A stretch of DNA of 64,000 nucleotides, from contig CAMGYJ010000004.1 of assembly GCA_946122785.1 (NCBI GenBank), forward strand, positions 12,732,150 through 12,796,149, written 5' to 3'. Below are positions 33,225 through 43,952 of the stretch, piece by piece. Source of the DNA: Linum tenue (lineage: Eukaryota; Streptophyta; Magnoliopsida; Malpighiales; Linaceae). The notes under the pieces are model-generated. The model searched no databases. It was not told where the DNA came from and worked only from the letters and a program-made list of their open reading frames with translations. Position 1 is the stretch's first letter; each line of letters begins with the position of its first letter. The position numbers and the translations under genes are program-made.

Positions 33225-33888
33225 TTAATTTGCGACGGTAAAGGTATATAAAGGTTCTTCATAGAGTTTATGGGATAGGATATTGCAGTCATAGCCACTG
33301 CTTGATGATTCGCCATTAGAGGCAGTAGCAACATCTTTCTGCTTTTCGAATAATTCAAACTTGCAGGCCAAGAGGTGATATTTGAATTTAACACCATCTT
33401 GAAAATATAGGAATAGAACAAACAAGTTATCATCATTACCATCATTTGAAGTTATCACCCATCCCTTACCCCCTTCGTACTCTGAGTATTCAGTAGTAAG
33501 AAGATCTTCCAGCTTCTCCAGAGATGGCACAAACTCTATGACAGTTAAAGAGCGCTGAGCCTTGTCTGTTGGGAGGTTTAGCCCCTCCAAATCCATCAAG
33601 CTCATTGCCCCGACGAAAATCTTCTTGGTCTTTCTAGGATCATCAAGGTGAGGATCAACCACCATAGAAAACAAAATACCCTTAACAATGTGATTTAAAG
33701 ATCTCCAATGTTGATAGATTGGGTTTAGAGCAGGTGGTAAAGGCGCTACTGCTACATGATCATCACCGTTATAACAACATCCGCTCGGATCACAACAAAT
33801 ACTCCATGTTAAGCACGTAAATCCGTGACCTAAAACCCTAGGGTCCAGCCATAATATGAACATATACATCATCTCCCAGCTCACAGTG
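33225..33888 (-). pseudogene. Host gene of unknown family, C-terminal part
   Basis: One open minus-strand reading of about 220 codons ends at a normal stop (33225). It has no family signature I can name. Features are a Cys-rich CCDPSGCC stretch, a PTDKAQRSLTVIEFVP segment and a hydrophobic NLFVLFLYFQDG stretch near the end. The reading is cut at CTCACAGTG by the large MULE. The remaining 5' part lies at 47904-48964. A beta-propeller or F-box-associated protein is possible but unproven. Confidence 0.5.
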
Positions 33889-33980
33889 GAGATTTTTCCA
33901 ATAATAGCACCCTTTAAAAAAAAATTACAAAACTAGCACCCTTCCAAAAATAAATACAAAACTAGCACCTATTTTAATGG

Positions 33981-34343
33981 AACGCACCTTAGAGGTGCGT
34001 TTTCATCATAAATCGCACCCCTAAGATGCGATTTCTAATGTAAAACGCATCCCCAAGATGCGTTCCATATTTGGTCGCCAGCGACCTTCCGGATCGCACG
34101 ATTGAGATGCGATCCAACGGGCTGGAGCATAGCCACGTCAGCAATCCGCGCGGATTATTGTGGATCGCATTGGCGAGGTGCGATTTCTCGCCTGGAAAAG
34201 TGGAGCGTCCGTTTATCGAGCGTTCAACGCCTCGGGACGCGGAGATCGCATCAGGGCAATGCGATTTCGCGCTGAGATCGCACTGGGGAGATGCGATTTA
34301 GACGGGGTAAAATTACCCTACCGCCCCTGAGGGGTGCGATCTG
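33981..34343. repeat. Left hairpin array of large MULE
   Basis: Seven imperfect palindromes of about 21-24 bp, with arms AACGCACC/GGTGCGTT or GATCGCA/TGCGATC and 5-9 bp loops. They start near 33981, 34011, 34044, 34092, 34163, 34244 and 34276, plus a half-site at about 34335. Loops differ while arms stay complementary or nearly so. Confidence 0.85.
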
Positions 34344-34348
34344 TTGGG

Positions 34349-34356
34349 TATAAATA
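34349..34356 (+). promoter_or_regulatory. TATA box of plant mobile domain gene
   Basis: GGGTATAAATACCCC directly follows the left hairpin array. It is followed by a CT-rich leader with TCTCTCTCTAG near 34410, typical of plant transcription starts, and lies about 225 bp before the ATG. Confidence 0.65.
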
Positions 34357-34573
34357 CCCCCCTTCCCCCTCGAGTTTCTTCACTCCACACAACCCATTCT
34401 TCCTTCTCTCTCTAGAAATTCATCTCTCTAAACCCTCCCCTCTCAAAAGCCTAGGAAATAAAAGTTTGTTGGTTGCGGCTAAGTCCGATCTGCCATCAGA
34501 AAATATTTCTTATGTTTTTTCCTAAAAAACCCGCCGAGCCGAGCCGAAGCTCTGTCCGAATTACGCCGAAAAA

Positions 34574-35857
34574 ATGGCCGATTGGTGGCAAGGAGAAGGA
34601 GTTTATGTCGATGAATTTCAAGCGGTATGTACTCATCATTCTGGTTTAATTTTTATTGTTGTTATAAGTTTTTGAATTAATCTATGTACTAACCTAGTTA
34701 TTTTCTCGTAGGTTGGGGAGGATGTCGATATATACAACCAAAGGTATTATCTCGAGCAAGGACAGGTGGATCCAACCGACTTGTACGACCAACCCAACCA
34801 TCGGTCAATGGATGTTTGGAACGATCACCCGGTACATACAATTCTTCACCATTTGTCCTTCTTTTATTTTGTTAATGTGCCTAGTGTAATATAAAATAAA
34901 TTTATGTTTATTTTTTAATCGTGTTGGTGGTTTTCAATAATTTAATCGAATACATAGCGCCACTTACTTCGACTCTTTATAAAGAGATGCACGTCTAAGG
35001 AAATGGGGTTTTAAGCGATTATCATATCCTCCCATTACCTGGGAAAATCGGGTATTAAGAGATCCTCGGATCCCCCCTTTTTCTGTCAAAAAGACTGCGT
35101 TTCTAAGAAGATGTATACCTCTTCTAAGAGTCTAACGAGTGTTGCTTTGTATTCGATTAAATTATTTAAAACAACTAATACGATTAAATTATTTACCAAA
35201 CATTTGAATATGTATGTTTCTACTTAAATTATTATTCATTAACAATGTTATTTATGTTAATTAATTCAGTATGTTTGTTTTACGATAATATGTATGTACC
35301 TCTTTAAATTATTATTCATTGACAATGTTTTATGATAATATGAAATGTCTTTTTATGATAATAAAATTATGTTTTATGTCGCATAATTTAATTAAATTAA
35401 TTTAGTTATACGAAAAAAAACCCTTACTAATAATAATTAACGTGCACATTTTTCCTAGGAGGCACAAACAATAATCCGCTACAGGGGTACCACAAATGTG
35501 CTCCCATTCCACCCCGCTATCTTGCCATTTCTCAAAAGGACACGGTTAGACTCGATTAGGCATTTTAACGGCATCCAAATCGATCGTCAACTCATCACCG
35601 CATTAGCCGATAGATGGAGAAAGGAGACCCATTGTTTCAACTTTAGAGAAGGAGAGGCCACCATCACGCTAAAGGATGTCGCCATCCTAACCCATCTGCC
35701 CATCGACGGCAAACCGGTGTGCGTGAGTGATCATCCCCCGAGGATTGTGACGGTATGCCCGGTTGGCAGCATTTCATCCACAGTCATTTGGGAGTGCAAG
35801 TACCGGTGAAGGGTTGCGTTGATGCGACCGATCGCATGCCACCATTGAGGAACACAG
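34574..35857 (+). pseudogene. Plant mobile domain (MAIN-like) gene, truncated
   Basis: Predicted exons are 34574-34624, 34712-34831 and 35459 onward, with GT-AG introns and matching phases. Exon 1 begins MADWWQGEG. Exon 3 carries the domain core: FLKRTRLDSIRHFNGIQID, LADRWRKETHCFNF, GEATITLKDVAILTHLPIDG. Plant mobile domain proteins occur as host silencing factors (MAIN/MAIL1) and inside transposons. The frame shifts near 35735: after SDHPP the natural continuation is in another frame (PGWQHFIHSHLGV). The gene is cut at about 35858 by an inverted repeat. Intron 2 contains the partner of that repeat. Confidence 0.75.
34965..35145 (+). repeat. MITE-like sequence in intron 2, first copy
   Basis: A segment of about 180 bp has weak inverted ends (CACTTACTTCGACTCTT and AAGAGTCTAACGAGTG). 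Its inner 130 bp recur inverted at about 35858-35992. Confidence 0.6.
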
Positions 35858-35992
35858 CCTGTTTGACAGAAAAAGGGGGGATCCGAAGATCGCTTAAAAC
35901 CCGATTTTCCCAGGAAATGGGAGGACCATCATAATCGCTTAAAACCCCATTTCCTTAGGCATGCATCTCTTTAGAAAGAGTCTAACAAGTGC
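35858..35992 (-). repeat. MITE-like sequence, inverted second copy at gene junction
   Basis: Inverse of 34970-35110: CCTAAGGAAATGGGGTTTTA on the minus strand in both, with a few differences. It ends with AAGAGTCTAACAAGTG. It sits exactly where the mobile domain gene and the convergent transposase gene both lose their 3' ends. Confidence 0.75.
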
Positions 35993-36018
35993 ACCACTCC
36001 CGAGATTACAAGATATTG

Positions 36019-37461
36019 TTAATTGAGAGCAATAGAGAGGTTACCAATCCACCACAAATTATCAGCTAGCTTCTTCCGCTTGAAATGATGGTTCCAGTTG
36101 CTTTTGAAGTGTCGTATGCACCACCTTTGGGACCAATTCCAGGCTGGATCCAGGCCTAAGATGGCTGCTCTAATGCCGGCGTGCCGATCAGAGATTATTG
36201 TCAGGTTCGTCCTCCTGGTGACGTGGATTTGGATTTGTCGGAAAAACCATCCATAGCTATCAGCATTCTCTCCCTCAACAATGGCGAAGGCTAAAGGAAA
36301 GAATTGTCTGTTTGCATCCGCCCCACTGGCAATCAGGAGAGTGCCCTTGTACTTGCCGGTAAGGAATGTACCATCCACAGTAATCACAGGGATACAAAAG
36401 CCAAAACCATCAATAGAAGGCTTGAATGCCCAAAAAGTATGCGAAAATGGCGTTCGTTACCTGCCTCTGGGGGTTGTATCTCTTCATCTTGGTATCGAGG
36501 GGAGAACACAGTCCCAGGGTTAGACGCCTCCAATGCCAGTATTAGTCTGGGAAGGAATGCATATGATTCTTCCCAATCACCAAAGACGGCGGCCATAGCT
36601 TTCTGCTTTCCATGCCACGCCTTCTTATAGTTAATCATATAACCATAACGACTTGCAATGTCAGCGATTATGACTTTCACCTTCAGATCCGGTTCGGCCT
36701 CAATCAGATGCCTGATAGCCGCAGCAACCACCCTGGATTTCAACTGTCGATGGCCTTGGGAAGTGATGGATGACACACATGTGTGTGTGTTGACCGCACG
36801 GGATATGACCCAGTGGCCGTGTCTCTTGCTGTTGATGGCCCGAATCCTAACATTGCACCCCTCGTGATGATTACGGCATCTGACTATGAGCCTTTTGGTG
36901 TTGGAATGAGTTGTGTCCCATTCAAAATGCCGAGTCATTGCTTCAGTCTCAAGGGCGTGCCGCACATCCTTCTTCGAGCCAAATTGTTGGCCCTTCGTAA
37001 ACCCAGTGAGTGGGCCCCATATTGGGACCTCTGGCGGCTCCATGTCGCTGTCGACCATCCAATTGTCGTCTGGAATGTGATTGTAGTAGGGGAATGGTAC
37101 ACGGTCAGGAGCCACATCATGATCATTATCTGAATCTGAATCTGGTGCTGAATCATCAGCACCTTCAAGAGGGTCTGAGCTGTCTGCACTGACGTTGTTC
37201 TCTCCTTCTTCATCAGAGGGGTCGCTGACTGGTGCTGGTGTGGCAGCCTCCATCTGATCCTGCTCATGAAAGGCACCTTCATCAGCTCCATAATGGTAGT
37301 TGTGAAAACTACCGCTGCCTGTCAGGAAGTTGTACTGGGCTTGGTTGGGGATGTCCGGTTGAACTTCTTCTTCATATGACGAGAAAGATTGATGATGGCC
37401 AGCACCTTGCCCTCCATCTTGGTACTGAAAATAGGATTGAGGATCATGGTAACTTTGGTAG
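36019..37461 (-). pseudogene. Mutator (MULE) transposase, catalytic part
   Basis: From 37461 downward the minus strand encodes an acidic linker, then the MuDR DNA-binding domain (FGSKKDVRHALETEAM, RLIVRCRNHHEGCNVRIRA). The MULE DDE domain follows: VDGTFLTGKYKGTLLIA with the first Asp, SDRHAGI with the second, and VEGENADSYGWFF. One extra base in the A-run at about 36432-36436 shifts frame between FRIL and the WAFKPSIDGF-like segment. The reading ends after KLADNLWW, so the C-terminal part with the SWIM zinc finger is missing. The N-terminal exon lies at 46640-47047, separated by the tandem retroelement. Confidence 0.85.
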
Positions 37462-37466
37462 GGATG

Positions 37467-38797
37467 TGACTCGCTATGGCACAACTCCTAACAAAGGCCA
37501 AGTGTAACCAATGAAAGGGACTGCAGTATAGTGGCTCAAGTAATAAATATCGAATCCACGGGTCTCTAGAGTTACTATTACTCAGCTTCAATTCATTATC
37601 TAGCAAACCAGATTAAGATGAAAGAACTAAAACTACTCTAACAAACTACAGTTAAAGTTAATCTAATTACAGGTTGGGAACTCACTTAGGTATGATTCCC
37701 CCTAGCCACTAGCCAGATTAACGATTGATGATCTCTAACTTGTTTCACTTTCATTCACAATGCGGAGAATCCTTGACTAGACCTTGAGTCTCGACTAAAG
37801 GAACAAGGCCCTCTTGAGTCAATTGCCTAGAGGGACGTATCCTTCTCTAGAACAATCGATCAAGGCGTTCTGAACTAGACTCCCTCTATCGAATGAGGTT
37901 CTCAATCGATACAAAGCAGTGAATCAACCCTCGACTAAAGCAATAGATCCACTACTATCAATCTATGGTGCTCTATTGACCTAATCAGGTATTCGCTCTC
38001 ATAGGATCAAAGCAGAATCAATAATCTCGACTAAAGCATAATTGAATCGTGAAAACATGCATAGATTGAATATGAACTCAAGATTATCAAGTCAAAGTAC
38101 TCATACAATCATCCAATCAAACAGACATAGCTAGGGTTCCTCAAAACCTAAGTGAAGGGAAGTTACTCCATAGAGAAGAGAGAGACTGCAGTAAGAATCT
38201 TCAGATGATCAGTCTTCAAGTCCGGGCTTGTTCCTCGAGCTTCCAAGGCGAAGAAATCCTCCAATTCCACTCTTAGAATGCCCTCAAATCGCCCTCTCTT
38301 TCTTTTGGTTCGTCCCTTGGGTGTTTGGGATCCAAAACCCAGCTCTCCCCCTCAAAAACGCACAAAACAGGCTTTTAACAGCCTGCGTCCGCGATCCCCG
38401 GTCGAAATACCCGGTCGGGTATTTCAGGGTTCGACCGGGTATTTCATAAAACGCGACGTTCCACTTTGGGGAAAATCCCCGGTCCAACATCAAAATCCCC
38501 GACCGGGGATTTAAGGCCATCGCCCGGGCCCCCTTCTGCTTCTCACGGGTGCCAAAAACGATAAATACCCGGTCGGGTATTTCGCCATCCGACCGGGTAT
38601 TTTCCTCGTGCAGCCCCCTTAGTCCCAACTCGGCTCCTTTCGACCCAGAACTCGTTTCTCCGCCTCGATTCCAACGCCGGGTCCTGAAATATGACATAAA
38701 CACACAACCTAGCGTGAAATCGGCTTAAAACACGAGATTCCACATCACAAACGGCTTCAGAATAGGGGTGAAAACATGTGTAATTATCGGTCTATCA
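37467..38797 (-). repeat. LTR 1 of tandem element
   Basis: Starts TGACTCGCTATGGC and ends GTCTATCA. By eye it differs from LTR 2 at one site near 38040 (T for G in AAAGCATAATTG). Confidence 0.92.
38405..38602. repeat. Palindrome array AAATACCCGGTCGGGTATTT in LTR 1
   Basis: Full 20-bp dyads lie at 38405-38424, 38493-38512 (CCCC/GGGG version) and 38563-38582. Half-sites lie at 38433-38444, 38473-38484 and 38591-38602. That makes three modules 195-393 nt from the outer U3 edge, the same location as the unrelated-sequence array in the Athila-like LTR. It recurs in LTR 2 (about 42323-42520) and LTR 3 (about 46242-46439). Confidence 0.85.
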
Positions 38798-39646
38798 AAC
38801 TCCCCCACACTTAACCGTTTGCTTGTCCCCAAGCAAACCTAACTCAAACCAATGCAACTCTCCAGACCTCTATAGCAACAAACAACCTCGATCGTAGGTA
38901 GAGGACTTCCTAGATCATTTAGCAACTTACGAGGTCAACCGACGCACAAGTCATCTCATAGCTTCTTCGGCGAGAACGCTAGTCTCGAATCGGTATCATG
39001 GCAAATAGTGAACAGAGGACAAATGGATCGTGGATGAAGAGACTCTCACAAACAAAAGATCATGGACTCACATTAACTCAAGGTGCTCGATTTTCTTTGT
39101 GAACATGGTTGGAACCCTTTTCTTTTCTTTTTTTTTTCTTTTTGCTTGTTTTTCTGTTTTTCTCTTTTTTCCACGGGTTCCAACCTGTTTCTGCAGAAAA
39201 CGAGGGCTCCCACCTAGCAAAGGTTTTGCGGGAGCCCGGCTCATACCGGCCATGCCAGGAGCGGGTGTCTCGAGCCTCGTGCGGGGGAAAGACATGTAAG
39301 GGGGCTGGAGGTAGTAGGTGGAAATTGGGAACGGATTCCCGTCTCCCCTTACACACTTTCGCCCTATTCGCACGGGAGACGTTATTTTAAAGCACATTTC
39401 GAGCACCTGTTACATTCAGAACATGATACAAGAGTCCATGACATGCAGAGAGTCCACAACACCACACAATTCAAGGGTCCTAAGATCACTAATTCACTCA
39501 ATCAACCAACACAATATGAAGAAGAAACGAGACTTCTTAAATGCATCAACATCCTCCATAGTGCTACACTACCTCCCTAGGTTGCAAATCACTACAGAGA
39601 CTGTCAATTCAAAGCATACTGAGCAGGCAATTGCAAGGAACACGTA

Positions 39647-39696
39647 CTTGGAGCCCTCAAATTTTTAAAAATTTGGACAGTGGACTAGGCTCCAAG
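39647..39696. other. Conserved stem-loop with inner hairpin (family B copy)
   Basis: Outer arms CTTGGAGCC and GGCTCCAAG enclose a perfect inner palindrome CAAATTTTTAAAAATTTG. Compare 11403-11450, where the inner stem differs but still pairs. Repeated at 43566-43615. Confidence 0.8.
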
Positions 39697-39978
39697 CACA
39701 CAAACAGCCAAACATTCATCCGCATACATAATCGAACATCCCCCCACACTTAAGCACGACATTGTCCTCAATGGAGGAAAGATAAGGAGGGTAGAACGAA
39801 GTTACCAGATCAAGGGTGAATGATGATGGACGGGGCAGGCGGTGCATTCCAGGAAGAGAGAGTAGTCAGAACACAAACACCACACAAAATCTCACAAAGG
39901 TTGAGTTATTGACTCTAAAATCAAAGAACAAAACTGACTCAACCGAAGAGAAATAGAGAAAGAAATGCAAACCGACTG

Positions 39979-39996
39979 GTTGGGTTGCCTCCCAAC
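39979..39996. other. Small stem-loop 3' of the 404-codon ORF
   Basis: GTTGGG-TTGCCT-CCCAAC followed by AAGCGCTTC. Equivalent to 14494-14511 and repeated at 43898-43915. Confidence 0.75.
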
Positions 39997-40033
39997 AAGC
40001 GCTTCTGTCACGTCGTGAGCCGGACGATGGCTC

Positions 40034-41248
40034 CTAAGTTTCGGTCCATGCTAGAACCTCCTTGAAGTTGAGGTTCTCGTCGATGAGGTGGAGTCTCAAG
40101 TAACGAGCATGTGGTGTGGGAGGTGATGAAGGCTCGTGCACTTGATGCAGATGAAGTCTCCACCCTCGAGACCTCTTCTTCTCTTCTCTCGTCTCATTGC
40201 CCCAAACCAGATATGACAACATCGATTGACCACCATCGCGTCCACCAAGAGGGACCGATGTCGATGTGGCCTTGGTCTGGCAAAGAGACACTGCAAATGG
40301 GTCCTTGCTGAGCAATTCCTCGAAGTTCGGTGGAGATATCACAAGTAACTCATGGCCGGTGCAAGCCTCTTCCACCTCAACTCCGTCCTCAGCCTGGACG
40401 CCAATTGCTTCTTCAACCTCCCTTTCTTCTTCATGTGGTATCACCCCTGGGAAATGATCAAGAACTCCTCCTGCTTCACTTTCGTCATCCTCCACAACTT
40501 CTTTCTGCATCCTTTCTTGCTCTTCTTCTTCTAGCACGGATTGGAGAGCAAGTTGCCCAGCAATTTCTCTCATGAGATCTTCTTGCATCTCCTCACTCAT
40601 GCCCACCTCTTCAAAGCACAGTGTAGGATGTGGAAAGGGGTAGTCGGCTACGATAGGACATTCTTGATCATGATCTTCACGGGAGCTCTCCGTGATCACT
40701 TCTGTGTGCTCCACAATGTCCTTGTAGCCTTCTTCTTCCTCGTCCTCTTCTAGTATGGTAGCAGACGGGTGATCTTGAGCAAGTTGTGAGCAAACTTGCA
40801 ACACCCACTCTGTTTGCTTCGCTGAGCGTTGAACAGCCTCCTCCATATCATGGAGATATGAGGGATCGGAAGAGGAAAGGGCTTGGATGTGAAGATCCAT
40901 TCTGCGATTGCGTCTCTCGGAGTCCCGAACAAACTGCTCCAGGAGAAGCTTCAGTTCATAGTTTGGATCTGGCTGTGGAGTGTAGCATGGCTCTGCAGAA
41001 TGGCCCGTGAAGGCCGCCATGGGTAACTCCAGCTCTGATGGCCCTTCTGGTTGTGGAAGAAAGTCTTCTTGGTAATGAGGTTGTTCTTGATATGCCCAGG
41101 GGTCAGATTGTTCTCCATAGAAAGGGGGTTGGTACTGGAACCCGGATCCATAGTCTTCTCCTCCTTGATTGCTCCAGGGGGTCTCGGGGTAATACCACTC
41201 GGACGGTGGTGGATACCCCCAATGATTGGAGAAGCCATGAGGATCCAT
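40034..41248 (-). CDS. 404-codon ORF of tandem retroelement, first copy
   Basis: Starts at an ATG (MDPHGFSNHWGYPPP) and stops at 40034. The N-terminal 80 residues are rich in Tyr, Pro, Gln and Trp. A charged helical stretch follows (YELKLLLEQFVRDSERRNRRMDLHIQ, about residues 96-125), then Glu-rich segments to about residue 310. A NFEELLSKDPFAVSL segment and a basic tail come last. I see no capsid, zinc-knuckle, protease or RT motif. It sits where gag would be, directly after the primer site. It may be a gag-like or accessory protein of a non-autonomous family. Its identical preservation in both copies reflects recent duplication. Confidence 0.65.
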   Translation of the reverse strand: MDPHGFSNHWGYPPPSEWYYPETPWSNQGGEDYGSGFQYQPPFYGEQSDPWAYQEQPHYQEDFLPQPEGPSELELPMAAFTGHSAEPCYTPQPDPNYELKLLLEQFVRDSERRNRRMDLHIQALSSSDPSYLHDMEEAVQRSAKQTEWVLQVCSQLAQDHPSATILEEDEEEEGYKDIVEHTEVITESSREDHDQECPIVADYPFPHPTLCFEEVGMSEEMQEDLMREIAGQLALQSVLEEEEQERMQKEVVEDDESEAGGVLDHFPGVIPHEEEREVEEAIGVQAEDGVEVEEACTGHELLVISPPNFEELLSKDPFAVSLCQTKATSTSVPLGGRDGGQSMLSYLVWGNETREEKKRSRGWRLHLHQVHEPSSPPTPHARYLRLHLIDENLNFKEVLAWTET

Positions 41249-41360
41249 GATTCAGATCTGCACCAACAAAAACAAAAACACCCAAGTGAAAAGTAAGGGT
41301 GGAAAACAAAAGAAAAACGCTAAAGTAACAAACTTCTGCCTTTCCTAATAATCTAGAAAT

Positions 41361-41378
41361 TCCCCGGCAACGGCGCCA
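41361..41378 (-). other. Primer-binding site (tRNA-Asp), first copy
   Basis: TCCCCGGCAACGGCGCCA on the plus strand, six bases from LTR 2. Identical to the site of the Athila-like element at 17341-17358. Confidence 0.85.
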
Positions 41379-41384
41379 AAAACT

Positions 41385-42715
41385 TGACTCGCTATGGCAC
41401 AACTCCTAACAAAGGCCAAGTGTAACCAATGAAAGGGACTGCAGTATAGTGGCTCAAGTAATAAATATCGAATCCACGGGTCTCTAGAGTTACTATTACT
41501 CAGCTTCAATTCATTATCTAGCAAACCAGATTAAGATGAAAGAACTAAAACTACTCTAACAAACTACAGTTAAAGTTAATCTAATTACAGGTTGGGAACT
41601 CACTTAGGTATGATTCCCCCTAGCCACTAGCCAGATTAACGATTGATGATCTCTAACTTGTTTCACTTTCATTCACAATGCGGAGAATCCTTGACTAGAC
41701 CTTGAGTCTCGACTAAAGGAACAAGGCCCTCTTGAGTCAATTGCCTAGAGGGACGTATCCTTCTCTAGAACAATCGATCAAGGCGTTCTGAACTAGACTC
41801 CCTCTATCGAATGAGGTTCTCAATCGATACAAAGCAGTGAATCAACCCTCGACTAAAGCAATAGATCCACTACTATCAATCTATGGTGCTCTATTGACCT
41901 AATCAGGTATTCGCTCTCATAGGATCAAAGCAGAATCAATAATCTCGACTAAAGCAGAATTGAATCGTGAAAACATGCATAGATTGAATATGAACTCAAG
42001 ATTATCAAGTCAAAGTACTCATACAATCATCCAATCAAACAGACATAGCTAGGGTTCCTCAAAACCTAAGTGAAGGGAAGTTACTCCATAGAGAAGAGAG
42101 AGACTGCAGTAAGAATCTTCAGATGATCAGTCTTCAAGTCCGGGCTTGTTCCTCGAGCTTCCAAGGCGAAGAAATCCTCCAATTCCACTCTTAGAATGCC
42201 CTCAAATCGCCCTCTCTTTCTTTTGGTTCGTCCCTTGGGTGTTTGGGATCCAAAACCCAGCTCTCCCCCTCAAAAACGCACAAAACAGGCTTTTAACAGC
42301 CTGCGTCCGCGATCCCCGGTCGAAATACCCGGTCGGGTATTTCAGGGTTCGACCGGGTATTTCATAAAACGCGACGTTCCACTTTGGGGAAAATCCCCGG
42401 TCCAACATCAAAATCCCCGACCGGGGATTTAAGGCCATCGCCCGGGCCCCCTTCTGCTTCTCACGGGTGCCAAAAACGATAAATACCCGGTCGGGTATTT
42501 CGCCATCCGACCGGGTATTTTCCTCGTGCAGCCCCCTTAGTCCCAACTCGGCTCCTTTCGACCCAGAACTCGTTTCTCCGCCTCGATTCCAACGCCGGGT
42601 CCTGAAATATGACATAAACACACAACCTAGCGTGAAATCGGCTTAAAACACGAGATTCCACATCACAAACGGCTTCAGAATAGGGGTGAAAACATGTGTA
42701 ATTATCGGTCTATCA
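41385..42715 (-). repeat. LTR 2 (middle) of tandem element
   Basis: Same length as the outer LTRs and nearly identical. It serves both internal regions, with a primer site on its left and a polypurine tract on its right. Confidence 0.92.
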
Positions 42716-43952
42716 AACTCCCCCACACTTAACCGTTTGCTTGTCCCCAAGCAAACCTAACTCAAACCAATGCAACTCTCCAGACCTCTATAGCAACAAA
42801 CAACCTCGATCGTAGGTAGAGGACTTCCTAGATCATTTAGCAACTTACGAGGTCAACCGACGCACAAGTCATCTCATAGCTTCTTCGGCGAGAACGCTAG
42901 TCTCGAATCGGTATCATGGCAAATAGTGAACAGAGGACAAATGGATCGTGGATGAAGAGACTCTCACAAACAAAAGATCATGGACTCACATTAACTCAAG
43001 GTGCTCGATTTTCTTTGTGAACATGGTTGGAACCCTTTTCTTTTCTTTTTTTTTTTCTTTTTGCTTGTTTTTCTGTTTTTCTCTTTTTTCCACGGGTTCC
43101 AACCTGTTTCTGCAGAAAACGAGGGCTCCCACCTAGCAAAGGTTTTGCGGGAGCCCGGCTCATACCGGCCATGCCAGGAGCGGGTGTCTCGAGCCTCGTG
43201 CGGGGGAAAGACATGTAAGGGGGCTGGAGGTAGTAGGTGGAAATTGGGAACGGATTCCCGTCTCCCCTTACACACTTTCGCCCTATTCGCACGGGAGACG
43301 TTATTTTAAAGCACATTTCGAGCACCTGTTACATTCAGAACATGATACAAGAGTCCATGACATGCAGAGAGTCCACAACACCACACAATTCAAGGGTCCT
43401 AAGATCACTAATTCACTCAATCAACCAACACAATATGAAGAAGAAACGAGACTTCTTAAATGCATCAACATCCTCCATAGTGCTACACTACCTCCCTAGG
43501 TTGCAAATCACTACAGAGACTGTCAATTCAAAGCATACTGAGCAGGCAATTGCAAGGAACACGTACTTGGAGCCCTCAAATTTTTAAAAATTTGGACAGT
43601 GGACTAGGCTCCAAGCACACAAACAGCCAAACATTCATCCGCATACATAATCGAACATCCCCCCACACTTAAGCACGACATTGTCCTCAATGGAGGAAAG
43701 ATAAGGAGGGTAGAACGAAGTTACCAGATCAAGGGTGAATGATGATGGACGGGGCAGGCGGTGCATTCCAGGAAGAGAGAGTAGTCAGAACACAAACACC
43801 ACACAAAATCTCACAAAGGTTGAGTTATTGACTCTAAAATCAAAGAACAAAACTGACTCAACCGAAGAGAAATAGAGAAAGAAATGCAAACCGACTGGTT
43901 GGGTTGCCTCCCAACAAGCGCTTCTGTCACGTCGTGAGCCGGACGATGGCTC
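42716..43952 (-). other. 3' untranslated region of tandem element, second copy
   Basis: Copy of 38798-40033 with one extra T in the T-tract near 43045-43055, which alone accounts for the 1-bp length difference. Confidence 0.7.

Larger units (their letters stand above)
38798..40033 (-). other. 3' untranslated region of tandem element, first copy
   Basis: Begins with the polypurine tract (38798-38816). It contains a T-rich tract (39115-39175), the double stem-loop at 39647-39696, the CCCCCACACTTAAGCACGAC motif at about 39742-39761 and the small stem-loop at 39979-39996. No coding. It is repeated at 42716-43952. Confidence 0.7.

Noticed and set aside
37462..37484. Apparent N-terminus MCHSES for the MULE transposase
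   Set aside because: These codons come from the retroelement LTR and begin at a non-ATG codon. The true reading comes from 46640-47047 across the GGATG duplication.
38228..38743. Frames inside the LTRs of the tandem element, repeated at 42146-42661 and 46065-46580
   Set aside because: They recur only because the LTR recurs, overlap the palindrome array and have no protein motif.
39068..39406. Lys/Phe-rich frames around the T-tract of the tandem element
   Set aside because: They come from a low-complexity pyrimidine tract in the 3' non-coding region and change with a 1-bp indel between copies.
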